From Strongylocentrotus droebachiensis (taxonomy: Eukaryota > Echinodermata > Echinoidea > Camarodonta > Strongylocentrotidae): a stretch of DNA of 64,000 nucleotides. The stretch is from NCBI GenBank assembly GCA_035222895.1, contig JAVYIG010000408.1, forward strand, positions 310,001-374,000. Direction: 5' to 3'. The notes beneath the pieces were generated by a model that saw nothing but the letters and a program-made list of their open reading frames with translations, was not told where the DNA came from and searched no databases. This document shows positions 11,401 to 25,133 of this stretch, piece after piece. The translations under genes were made by a program, and so were the position numbers. Each line of letters starts with the position of its first letter. The stretch's first letter is position 1.

Positions 11401-14400
11401 AGATACCAAGGAAGAGACCCACTCGGAAAGTCGTCCAATTGATGCTCTGCGAGAAGAAGATAAAATTATTGAAACTACATGAATAGCTTGAAATATTGCT
11501 TCTCCAAAGAGAAATCGCAGTTTAAATACTATCGGTAAACATAAAAATGACTTGTTGCAAAGAATATCGAGGCTCGTTTATGCAATCGCATAGAATATGG
11601 CGCACCATATTGAGCTTGGGTTTTATGCATGAGGTTTTATATTGTCCTAGACTTTCTTCATACTCCTTTAAAAATAGCCAACAAAATATTGAATGTCAGG
11701 TTTTAAAACTTTTTAGTTTGATTTTAAACCTTCTACCCATACCAAAAACCAAAAGAATTAGATGATTGGTACATCTCACAAGCTAGAAACACATAAATGT
11801 ATATTTGTTGTCTTTTCTTGACATAATAAACTCTTTACCTTTGCTCCAAGTGGTGGCACTCTTAGTTTGCTCATAGCTCTCTGTCTGTTGCCTGCTTCGA
11901 GTTCGTTGATGTATAATGTCTGGCGAAAACAAGGAAAACAAATTATGTGACTTAGTAAAAATCCATGCACAAATTGTTAGTCTTGTTTTTTTTCTACAGA
12001 TCTCAATGTATTGTACTTTAATACAGTAGTAAACTATTATGAATAACAATGTTTTTAAAGAAGATGTGAAAGTTAATATCAGCATCAATCCTTAACAGAC
12101 AAGGGGGCGTTTCACAAAGACTAAGATTGACTTTAAGTTGAACTTAACTATGGCAGGCCTTTCATGCCACTGTTTGCTCTCACCATTCACTGGCAATGGT
12201 CAATCGTGGTCACAAATCTACAGAATTCAGCTTTTTTGAGAAAAAAATTATCTAAAGATCATAATTGAGAGACGAATGGTGAGAGCAACTAGTGGCATGA
12301 ATAGCCTTGCCATAGTTAAGTTCAACTTAAAGTTGATTTCAGTCTTTGTGAAACACCCTCCCCCTCCCCTCCCCCCCCCCCCCCCCCCCCAGTTCATGGG
12401 AGTGTTAGGTTATTTTAAATCTTGAATGCTTTAAATGTACTCTAAAAAAAGAGCTCTGTATGACTCATGCCCTCAGAAAGCTGCTCCATGGTCAATCTCT
12501 ATATACACTATATTAAACTAATTCCCAACTTGAATATTGGACCAAACAATATATGTACAATAAACCTAACAATAAATCAAACCTAAAACCATTTTACAAG
12601 ACTAATCCGTACTTACATCTTTGATGAAATAAAGCTTTAAAAATGTGTTACCAACTTTGTACTTATACTCAAATGATTCTAAAAAGGACGCCCTATTCAT
12701 CAACAAATTCTTCAATCTTTGTACCTCTGTTTCATAGATGATGTTGTTGATTTGTTTGGCGGTGTGGAACGGGGATTGCTGCACCCTGTTAAGGTGGAAG
12801 TCCTCACCGCTCTTGGTCTGCAGCATCTTGTCATGTTTCTTGAGGATTTTGCGGAAACCCGTGAAGTTGAGCGACTGCACCGAGTAAAATAAAAAGAGGA
12901 AAAGATCAATGGTGCGTTGTAATAAAGTGGAGCCTCTATACAGTGAAACCTGCTGTAGCAACCATCTGTATAGAAAGATCACCTGTCTGTAAAGACATTT
13001 TTTTTTCCCTTGAAAAAAACTGCAAAATACAGATCACACATACATACAATCTCAAATCATGGGTGCTGATCAACAGCAAATAGTTTAAAGGGAGATGGTA
13101 GTCAGTTTCCATTTGCAGTAGGTCATACATGTTATTCACAGACACCATGAGCACCCACTACGAAGTATGACAAAATTGTGTGTTTGTTTGTTTGTTTGTG
13201 TGGATGCCAACTTCTTTAAGGTCAGTCATACAAAAAGGCTGCTTGAAAAATAATCTGCTGTGTTATCATCACATTACATATTTTTTAAGCCTTCAAAACC
13301 ATTCAGTATGAGGCTGGGCAGCGTTTCACAAACTCATCACAAGTACAAGGTCACCGACATCAGATTGATACATGTGTGTTTAATAGTTACCGGTAAACAA
13401 ATGTTTCAATGTGATATTTAATAGTGAACTTGTACTTAGGACGATTTTGTGAAACGATGCCCTGGTGGATGCTGCACCTGGAGTATGACAAGGAAAGTTT
13501 TTTTTTTAAAGCAATTTCTAACCTGGTAGTTCTGAAGGAGTATGAGGCTAAGATAGAACTCTGTGAAAGCCAGCTTCAGATCTGCTATCTTGCGCTTATG
13601 CGATTTAATGACCCTGGTTTCACTGTCCAGAGGTTCAGGGATGAAGAACGAGCTCCGCCGCCGGAGGGAGGTCTTTCTGAGGTCTTTGGCACTGGGCTTG
13701 CTGTCCACCTGGCGTAGCTCGTCGCATAGCTGGGCAAAGTTGCGGGACGCCTCGGCTGCTTTCTCTGTAAATTGAAATAAAGATACATAATAATAATAAT
13801 AATAATAATAATAATATGTCTTGTTTACCCAGGGTAGCCTCATCAGTATTCATACTGTTCTCCCTGAGGGCCCTGCAATCATATTATTACCCCGGTCATC
13901 GGATTCAGGCTTACCCGCATACAATGTATGCACATTCTCCACTCCCTGGGGAGCATTTCGGCCAGGCGTCATTTTTACAAGCGCACACAGCGCATACAGT
14001 CAAACCTGCTTTAGTGACCACCTGTATAGAAAGGCCACCTGTCTACACAGACCACATTCCCCTTGAAAATGGTTTCTCATTGACACATGTACTAAAGAAA
14101 CCTGTACATAAAGACCACCTGTCTATAAAGACTACTTTTCATGTCTCCCTTGGATGGTCTTTATAGACAGGTTTCACTATACATGTATAGAATGCTGACT
14201 GTGGTGGAAATGATAAAGGAATACCTGTGTTTCTCAAAGTGATGTTACAGTTGCTCCAGGCTTTTTATTTTGTCAAATGTATAGGGTTAGGATTGTAATC
14301 GGGTTTAGGTTAGCTTTAGGGCTAGGGTATAGTGTTGGGACCAGGGTTGAAGTCTAGAATTTGGTTTGTGTAGGAAATGGACAGAGCAATTATCATACAA

Positions 14401-17400
14401 AGATTTTAAAAAAGTGACATAAAAGTACAAATATTTCTCAAATAGTGACAGTACATATTGATGTTATTTGTTTCAGTGTGTGCACTTGTGGCCATATTGC
14501 TAGCCAAATTGCTGGTAAAAGATATTTTAATTTGCATATTTTTCACTCAATAGTAGTTCCTCCATGCTTTTCAAATAAACCAGACAGAAACATAACGTTT
14601 AGATTGTATGCAGGAAGTGTAGATGGTTTGTGTACATGTACATGTGTATATGTACAGTAGTTACCAGGTAGTCAAAGTTCAGAATATTTTTCAACTTGTT
14701 TATAAAATCAACCCCTTTGCTTCCACTCTGAATTGATCCAAACACAATGGAACCAGCTCTTTCCTGAAGTAGAAATAGATGAACATCAAATGTTTGGACA
14801 ATGATAACAAAAGGATAAGAGGTGACTTCACTTTAGAAATCCACTGGTAACTGGTATCCCTAGCTCCATGGAACAGAACCACTGGAGGCAGTAAAAGCAT
14901 TTCCAGCTGCATTTATACTGATAGGAAATGTGTGACTTTGTTCCGTTGTTTTTTTTACAATGATTATACAAGTTTTGGTTCAAGCATTGTTGATATTTTT
15001 CCAAACCCTATTAAATAGTAGGAACAGGCCACCCTGTTGAGGATATAGGAAATTTATACAAAACTCATATGAGAATTGACGTACAAAGAAATAAAGAATT
15101 ATCATTGTCAATTATTTTTGGAAACAATGCTCCAAAATGCATTTTTAAATAGACATTTCAGTCCTTTGTTTATACATTCATACTTGAAAAAAGGTAATTA
15201 CCTATCATATACATGTAGCTTCATGTACATTGTTTAGGCAAGAGTTGTATAGCTAATAGTAATACATTGACTTTGTGGTAGTTTGAACACAGACAAGCTA
15301 CATGTACATGTACCGGTATGTTTGTTTTTTTATGAGAGAAGGCAGAGGAAAGACAATGCCAGTTTAAGATTGAACTCTTTTGACCTAATATATTGCCATT
15401 TACCTTCGGAAGTAATCACTTCTGTAAGATTACAACTTCCCTACAAATAGTGACCCAATAGCCTTCGAAGAGTTCAACCTTTGGAGTGATACAATGTGAG
15501 TTATCTGATTTAATCAGCTCCATAAACCAAGTCCATCAAGAACCATTCTTCACATTAAAGGAGTATTAAACAGATCTAGAAAGTTGGAATTAATAAGTTG
15601 GAAAGCTGCAAAGTTATCTGATTAAATAAATTCATTAACCATACTCTTACATTATTGGATGTGTTGTTCTAATCATTTTTGAAACCTGGAAAACAAAATC
15701 CCTTTCTCTTTCCTTTCATTAGCATTTTCAGCTTTTAATTTTAATCTCCTATCTTTACTTTTTCTTCTTTTAAATATCTCTCTACTCTATCTACAATGTA
15801 CATGGTTGTATACCTCAGTCACACCAAAAAGACCTAAACCAAAGATTACATTACCCCTAATGGCCTAAAATTGGTTGATTTCGAGATTCGGTTTGGTGGT
15901 GTAACTGAAATTAAAACAAAGCTATTTAAAGAGCTTTTAATACATTACTGTGCATACTTGAAGCAGTCTCCTCTACATGTGATGAACATGTGATTTTTAC
16001 CCCAAAACGAAATACAATCATGAAGCTGGTAAAGACAAAAAGAGGAAACTCTCAATTTATCATTGTTATGACCTGAAAGTTTAATATTTGCTTGCACTTT
16101 TTACCTTCCTCTCTGTAAAGAGGCTTCTTTCAGACGAACAAAACTCATTGTATAGTGTATACAGTAAGTAATTATATCTTCTAGTCTAAATTTGATATAT
16201 GATGAACGTCATGTAGCGAAAAGCAGGGCTTAGTATCGTTTCAAATGAAAACCTCAAAAAATGATCAGGGTCACCTTCTTTCATACAAAATTTGCACAAC
16301 TGGGCAGGACCCCGTTGTTTGAAAAGTTGATACTGATGGCAAAGTTATCATAGGTGGGAAGTTTTATGCAATGTCCAGGGCTTATCAATTGTCTACTTGT
16401 CACATATTAGCTGACACTGCACATACATGTACATTGTATGTATACATGTCTACATGTGCACATACATGTAGTCATGTTTTTTTCCTCTTTTTTGTTTGGC
16501 GGTGTGTAAAATACTTTGTTCACTTGTGTATGCCCTTTACGCTTTACGATGATTCTTCATAAAAACGTTTCTTGATACAGGTTTTAATATTGAATACCCA
16601 AGGTGTGAACAGGCTATCGATAGGATAGCTACACTGTCAGGATCTTGAAGTGATATTAACTGTCTATTGATCGTTTGCATTACTTGTGTTTACTTCCTTC
16701 CATTCTGTTTGAGATGTCAACTGACAAAAGCACTTGATCAAACAAGGGACAAAGGTTACTGGCCTCTCATGACTTACAATCAACAACTAAATAATTCATT
16801 TCCCTTGTAAATTTGATGTTTTTGTATTGTTTTTCGTAATTTAAGAATGAAAGGTGGACTGGTTGAATTACGGCCTTTGTTGAATACTTTTAGATTTACA
16901 ATGTAAGCTTTCGTATGTCACATTATCAAGAAACATAAAATTGGACGAATCTATTTTCACACACTCGTTCGTTCGTTCGTATCTCCTTAGATCAAGATTA
17001 GTATCTTGATCTTTGGAGTAGTTGCTACAACCGGCCGTGTCAGACACGTTGCCCCAGGGAGCGAGATAGGACTCTTGTAGCGTACCCCCCCCCCCCCTTC
17101 ACACAATTATACTACAACAATTAACATTACATTTAATTTTAAAAAATGAAGCGATTAGTATTACTCTCACGTTATGGGGATTATGAATCGATTGGAAAGC
17201 TCACTTTCAACCCCGTCCCCCCCCCCCCCACTCAATGTTGGGTGTAGGCTTTGAATAATGTAGTTGATAACTGTATATACATGTATGCTAACCTTTAATA
17301 TTAAAGCCCTATTAATAATTATAACTAAGCAATATCGCTGTTAATTATCTTTTGATACAAATTTAAAGCTGATTTTCAGTTTTGTGTGATATTAAACAGT

Positions 17401-20400
17401 GGTCTCATCCTGTTGTCATGTGGGCGTTAGAACAATAGTGAGATCGAAATATCAATATCCCACAACATACCACATTTTAATTCCCACCACACCAAATTGA
17501 AGGTGGAGGTCATGTGTTTTGGGGTCTCTTATCATCTCGATCAGAATATCACTGAGTGGGAGTGTGGGAATGCCGCTAACTTTTGCCTACGATATTTTGT
17601 CTGTGTGTTCATGAAAATGTATGCATGAACCCACAAATGTCCATGTGCATGTAAGTACATACATGTACATGTAGTTGTTTGCAGGCATTGTACATCTTGC
17701 CTTCCCTAATTCAATAAATTAATTAATCTTCTAGCTCCCTCGCATTTGAACTTTGAAAAATGCATTCCTCCCAAATTCTCCAAGATTGATCAAATTACAG
17801 ACACCCCCAGTGTGCTAATAACATGTGCTTAGAGACACAGCGCCCATTGTAGATTAACTCCTTATTTTGTTACCGTGGTTAATTTTGTTGCCATAGTTAC
17901 AAACAAGCTTCATAAATTTCCCTACATGTATTTTGAGATGCGTTCTCGGTTTCTTTTGTGGTTATTTGGTTAACAAATTACTGCTTTAAAAAGTTGATAC
18001 AAATTTGGAACAAGCTAAAATGCATGGGAATTACATGTACTTGTATTAAAGGGGAAGTCCACCCTGATACCAAAGAATATTTGGTATTAAAGGTGATGAA
18101 AAGGGCATAACTTTAAACTCTGTATCCTCATCCATCCCTAATTAAAATGTTTGGTTAATCTATTGGTCTATCCTATTCAACAATACTTCAAAGTAGTCTC
18201 ATATCTTTCCTAGATGTCAACAAATCAAATACTTAAATCTTGACCCAAACAGAAAAACAAAAGTTACACACTTTATTTGTCCATTTGTAGAGTACATGTA
18301 CATTAATAATAATAATACATTACATTTATAATGCGCTTCATACAATGTTTCTATTGAAACGCAAGAGAAAGAAGAAAGGATAAGGAAGGAAAAGTGAGAA
18401 ATACTAAAGAAACATGTTAAAAACATTGAATTACAAGTACCGTAAACGGCAAAAAAGAATGTGACATTACACAAAATAAGGACTGCATCGAAATTGATTG
18501 AAATATATAAATAAATGTACAGTACTGAGCTACAATGTACATTTGTACATGTACATGTACAGGTGTATACATGTTTGTGTATGTTAATATGTTTGTATTA
18601 CAATGATGTGATATTATTTAAGTCCCATGCCATGGTACTACTGTACATGTACATACATGTTTGTACATGAATGTGACATTACACAAAATAAGGACTGCAT
18701 CAAAATTGATTGAAATATATAAATAAATGTCACTGCTCATAAAATACTGCTTCCAATAATATTTTGGACTGATATATTTAAACAGGCATTTTAAAGAGTT
18801 AAGAGTGGGTACAGAGGACAATGAGAAATGTCATTACACATGCTCATTATAGGGCAATGACAGTATAAGATTTATGATAGGACCGTACATGTACATGTAG
18901 ATATGTAGGAGAAGAATAAAATCTGAAGGAAGTCAATGGCATGCAAAGCTTCTGCTGAACTTTGGAACAAACTACCTTTAAATGTCAAAAACTGCCAGAC
19001 TGTCAACCAATTCAAAACTTGTCTCAAGACACATTTATTAAAAATTTCTTTTGATGATTAACTTGCTGTCTTCACATTGATGTATATTTTATATGTATTG
19101 TAATTTGTAAGGTTTATTTGTATTTTTTTGTTTTGTTTAATGTGTATTTGTTTATCATTGTATTTTGTTTATTATACTAAAGAGACTTTGGTTGTAAGCG
19201 ATATATAAGCACCATTTGTATTTATTTATTATTTATCATTATGATTATTATGATTATTCAAAGTGTAAAGATTATATTTTGGAGTTGAAGCCTGAATTGA
19301 TCTTGAGCATACGTTCCTTACCATTTGTGTACTGCCAAATTACCAATTACACAAACAAACTTCTGTATGTAGAGCAGACAAATAAACACGGGTTTTGAAA
19401 CCATGTTGTATCGAGTATGAGCTATTTAAGAAATCCCCCAGTGCACCTCCCACATGCAGCATTTTAAAGCACCACTGCATTTCTTGTAGCTACTTGCGCC
19501 ATCTATATAGCAAACAATGCCAAATCGGTACCCATTGGTCCCACATGATCCCCTTTTTCTAATGTTAATTGAGAGCTGATTTGATGAGATAACCACCTGT
19601 CAGTGACCATGCAGGGAGGTCTAATCCCTCCTGGCCAAACTAGTACAGATAGGCTTTATAAAGTGAGGAAAGCATTTGGCCAATTATCCAATCATTCATT
19701 TGTATTTCAGGATCTAGCTAGCCAGAGAATATATGCCTCAGAAGAAAAAGTTAGAAAACCGGTGCTCACTGATTGACTGGCTAGGATGCATTTGTTTGCT
19801 AAAAAGCTGCAAGAAGTATATGGAACAATGTCATGAGGCTTAAAGGGAAATCCAACCCTTACAGTATGTACTCTTAAATAAAGTAGAAAATCAGAGAAGC
19901 AGACTGCTGAAAGTTTAAACAAAATCGGACAAGAAATAAAGAAAGTTATACATTTTTGAAAAATTTTAATCACTATTGAGGTATGGCCACTTCAAATTGG
20001 CTGACTCGGTAATGTCACTATGACAAAGTGTCAGACAACTTTCCCATTTGTTCCAACACACAAAATCACTAAAATATTGTGTGTTTTTATAAACTATGAC
20101 TTGGGAGTGTCTTTTCTTTTCTGAAAACCAACACACAAAATCACAAAAATATCTTCTTTTTGTTTAAATAATCTATGACTTGGGAGTGTCTTTTCTTTTC
20201 TGTAAACCGTTAATAATATGCAATCCATGATATCTTTTGAGCAGCGCCCCAAAAGAGAAAGCGCTTATAAGAGAAAAACAGACATTTTAAGACTCACCTG
20301 AGAAGAAAGTATTGATTTTGGAGAGCTCCTTGTCACAGAACTGGAAGAATTTCTCCGCAAATTGGACATAGTGCCGATCCACCTGAGCCTCCCCAGACAC

Positions 20401-23400
20401 TAAGAGAAAAAAAGAAGAAAAAAGTTAACTCTGATCAAATACATGTACATGTATGAAGAAGAATAAAGATATATGTACAATGATTTCATTTTACTTTTGT
20501 GCTCCTCTCACTATGAATATGACTGACAAAGAAAGCGGACAAAATATACAGTTCCCCAGGTAGACAAAGGAACATCCCTTCACTGCTATTATGTAAAAAT
20601 GTGTAGAACAGGTGTCACAAGCATATTCACCTTTTTACATAATAGCAGTGAAGGGATGTTCCCTTGTCTACTTGAGGAACTGTATATTTTGTCCGCTTTC
20701 TTTGTCAGTCATGTTCATAGTGTCTACAAACCAGCATCTATATATTAAATGTCATTGATAAAGTGGTGGCACTTTTAACTACCACAAAGTTCCCTTTTTG
20801 AGCAATAAAAGAAGTAGAATCACATTTTAAAAAGAGTAATGAAAATATAGTTTAATTTATTATTATTTTCTGTATTGTACTAATATGTTTTGATGAAAGA
20901 TGACTCAAACAAAGCAAATACATGTACATTCAGGTAACACAATGAGGAAAATGATGAAGCTAATGATGATGATAATGATGATGATGGTAGTGGTGGTGAC
21001 AATGATGATGATGGTGGTGGTGGTGGTGGTGGTGGTGGTCGTGGTGGTGGTGGTGGTGGTGGTAATGATGGTAGTGGTGGTGGTGATGAGGAAGAGGATT
21101 ATTGATGATGATAAAGATGATATTTGTGAGTATATTGAATGGTCATATTTAAAGTGATTTGATGTTACAATTCAAAAGGCCTCTACAGGTTAAAGTAGCT
21201 TGGCAAAGAAATTTCACATAATCACTCAAAATGGGCAAATTATACATGTCCGGATAGCGTAGACCAATATGAAGACACACATTCTGCTCTAAAGTCTTGT
21301 AAAATGAAACGCGGTAAGAAGCTTTTTCCAAGAACCTTCTCAGAACTACAATTCTGTCTTGAACATTTTGTTCGCGCAGTAGGCCGATTATGACGTCCCT
21401 GGTTGGGCACGATCCCAATTCTAGGCCTCAAGCTCGCCTCTCGCACAGCTCGCGTGCGGTATTTTGCATAGCTATACATGTACGTATACATTATCCAGAC
21501 TTTTCATGCTTCATATCCTGACCAGAAAGTGGAATAACAATCTCTAGAAATCATGTAATTACATATAATATTAAGCAAATTTATGTAATATAATACGAGG
21601 GGTGAATCGTGCAATTTGATTTGTCCAAATACCCTTCCGTTCTGTGTAATTTGCTGAGATGTTTTGTATTTGTTTGGTCATCATGCCTAGCGCCTTGGCG
21701 TGATAGTGATTGCTGTTGATTAATATATACGGAGACCATGATGAGTGAATCGCGAGCGTCCTTTTGCATTTGTATGTCCTGCAGCTGCAGTTCTATTTAT
21801 GAATGGTGCATATTTGTAATTGATTTTCGCCAAATATAATCTCACATCTAATCCTCTTTGTTTTATTATCTGTGAAATTTGCCAAAAAGCCCCACACATC
21901 CCGAAAAATTAGAAAATGTCTCGCCCAGTCATGACAGATCGGTCGCCAGTTAAGCGGGACAGGGGGAGCTGAGCGGCAGCTGGCAACTCAGCCAGCTTGC
22001 GCTGATATGCTATCACTTGACCTGCACCAGCATCGACGCCGTCTTCTCTCCTACATGTACATCCCCATCATCACCATCATCATCACTATCACTACCAGTA
22101 CCACTGTTGTGGAGCTGTGCTCATCAACTTCGAATTCTAAATCGAGTAAAACCTCTTCTTCGAGCTCGGACATTTTGATCAGATATTTAGCGTTCGAGTG
22201 GCGTTTGTATACGTATAATGCATGCAGGCGAGAGTTGTGTGAGAGCTTGAGGATCGCACTCTCGCTCATGTGCCCAACCTCCTACGTCACAAATCGTACG
22301 TCACAATAGCGGGCCGATCAAGGGCGGAATAATCGGGTAGTAATTTCACCAGTTTTAAAAGCAGATAAGTCAAATCTGTAACAATTTTTGAAAACTAAAT
22401 ATGAACCATTAGAAAGATTGTAACATTAACTTTGCAATGATACCAACATTATTAAGGTTAAAAGCCTTTTGAAACCTTCGCTTAGCTTCTTTAAGGAAAC
22501 AAATTTAAAACAAAATTAACAATTATCACATGTGAAGAATAAAATATATGCAATGATTTTTATTTTACTTTTGAAATCCTGTACAAACAAGAATCTCAAT
22601 GCATTGCATGTAGTTAATTACACTGTAAAGTACAGTAGTGTCACTTTCAACTACCACAAAGTTCTTTGAGCAACATAGGGTAAAATGTAGAATTACATTT
22701 AGTAAGAGTAATGAAAATGTAGTTATTATTATTCTATTCTACTAATAAATTATATTTGTATGGAAGATGTGTCAAAACAAAAAATTAACATTCATGAAAC
22801 ACAATGAGGACAATGATGAATATAAACATTACATGTATGATGATGATGATGATGGTGATGATGATGGTGGTAGTGGTGGTGACAATGATGATGCTGATGA
22901 TGATGATGTTGATGATGATGGTAGTGGTGGTAGTGGTGGTGATGAGGAGGAGAATTAGTGACGGTGGTAAAGATGATAAATGTATCTTCACAATCTTGAC
23001 TTATTGGGCAAATGACACCCCAAAAACAGCAAATGTTATTGTAACATCAATTGGTACACAAAATGATATTTACAAACTACATGTTATAGAAAAGACACAA
23101 AACTAGATCTTTAATTCAGTGCTTTGGATGAATCCTCTTTAAATAACAAAAACCATTACTCCTTGGCAAACCAGAAAACATAACATATGATGACTTTCCC
23201 CCTCCCCATCTTTCTTATCCCATCATTACATCTCTTTTTCCCCCACTCACCTGTGACCTGTCCCTAGAGACGAATTACGAATCACCTTTGTCATTTCCTG
23301 GAGAGGAACTGCCAAATTTCCTGATATTGTTCAGGGATACCTTATGCATGCACATGTACATTTTGGAGAGAATTTCATGTCCATATCCTATGAGCTTCAT

Positions 23401-25100
23401 GCCAAGTTATATTGGGCTTATCATTCAGCAGGTTAACTGGGACTCGCTTAACCCACACAGGGATGTAGAATTTAAGAGTTTTCTTGTTTTTCTAAATTCT
23501 CTTTGAGAATGGCTACCGTAACCTACTGCATAGGAAATAAATGCAGACTCAAAAATTATGTGATATTTGTTTTTTCTGCTCAGGTATAAAGTGTAATTCC
23601 TAGCATTCTAGATCAAAAGATAATGCAATAAAAATAACTAAAAGGAGACACTGCACTGGTATGAGTTAACACATTGCATTTGAGGACAGGGAGGGGGGGG
23701 GGGGTTCACAACACTTGTCATCAGAGACAAATGACAGTTTTTTTGTTATAAGCTACTGAAATCCTTGCTTCTGATTGGTTATCAGGAGATTTGTCACTGA
23801 TTTTTGTTATTTGTCATTGAAAAAAGGTTTTATGAATCGCCCCCAGGTTGCTTCTATACTAAAGCCTATGGAAATGAAAGTACAGGTATTCAGTAGTCAA
23901 GAGGTTAAAACTAATAGCCATGCACCCTCTCTTGTCTTGTCTTGAAAATACTTCAGATATTTGCCTCAAAGTGTCTATCGATGTGCAAACCATGATGCAG
24001 TCACTGCCTGCATCGCTTGTCCAGGCTAAAAAACTTACCGTCTGCTTCTGGGGCTGCTCTCTGAGCATCGTACAGCATGTTCTTGAGTTCCTGTTTGGAG
24101 AGACAAAGAAATAAAAACGGTTGAAATCATAGACGTGAAAATTGTAATCAATAATCAGAAACTTTATATTTATCTAATTATTTGTATGTTGTTTGTTTGT
24201 TCGTTTATTTATTTATTTTATTCATTTAATTTATTCATCAATTTATTTAATTATGTCATTATTTATTTATATACAGTGTACATTGTACTTACATACTGTA
24301 CATGTACTTTAATTATTTTTTCATTGATTTACCGGTAATTATTTATTTGATTATTTATTCAGTTATTAATTTACTCAATCATTCCTTTTTTTTTACAGTT
24401 GACAAATGATTTTGGGCATCATGACAGAATTTAGAAAGAGGCTAGGCTGGTGAATTGGACTTGTACAGTAAAACTGGACACAATCAAGATCTCTTTCCAA
24501 CATGAACGTCAACACTACTGGGCCAGAAGGGATTATACCACACAGCGAGGTCACTGATAGGTGGCTATCAACTAACATAAGAAAAAGAGGATCACGGGGG
24601 ACAAACAGGCACTGATTGGGGAAGTTTTCTATATAGAGGGAGCAAGTAGCTACAAGAAGGACAGTGGGGCTTTAAGTTCCCCCGATAATCCCTCAGAATC
24701 AATATTGGCCCTAATCTGGGAGCGAGTTAGAGTAGCAGCGAAGGCAGGTGTGGTTCATGTGATCTGCATACAACGTTCCACCTTACGTTTCTACAACACC
24801 TGACAAGTCGGTCACGCCCAACAAATATTGGAGTAACCACTTCTCTGTAGCTGTCCCTGGTTAGATGTAAATTGAAGTCAGGAAGGGAGCCAAACTCTCT
24901 CCTGAAAGTATTGACATTATCAATAATTTAGAGTAGAGTGGGGGGGGGGTGTAGAGGGATAGAGAGACTGATTTTGTTTTTCTTTCTTTTTTTCTTTATT
25001 CATCATAAAAAGGTTCTTCTGTAAATCTACATGTAACAGATCCAAAAATATACATTAATAAAATATATAAATGAATTGTTAATGATCAGAGAGAGAGAGA

Positions 25101-25133
<33 letters not shown>

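Larger units (their letters stand above)
20440..21140 (+). repeat. Segmental duplication, copy A (with inserted MITE)
   Basis: Shared ordered blocks with 22525-22990: GAAGAATAAA...TTTTACTTTTG, ACTACCACAAAGTTC, AGAGTAATGAAAAT, CACAATGAGGA and a GAT/GGT microsatellite ending GATGAGGA. Copy A is longer because of the 214-bp insertion at 20509-20722. Confidence 0.8.

Noticed and set aside
20900..21157. Poly-Met/Val frame
   Set aside because: GAT/GGT microsatellite; duplicated with other lengths at 22835-22960.
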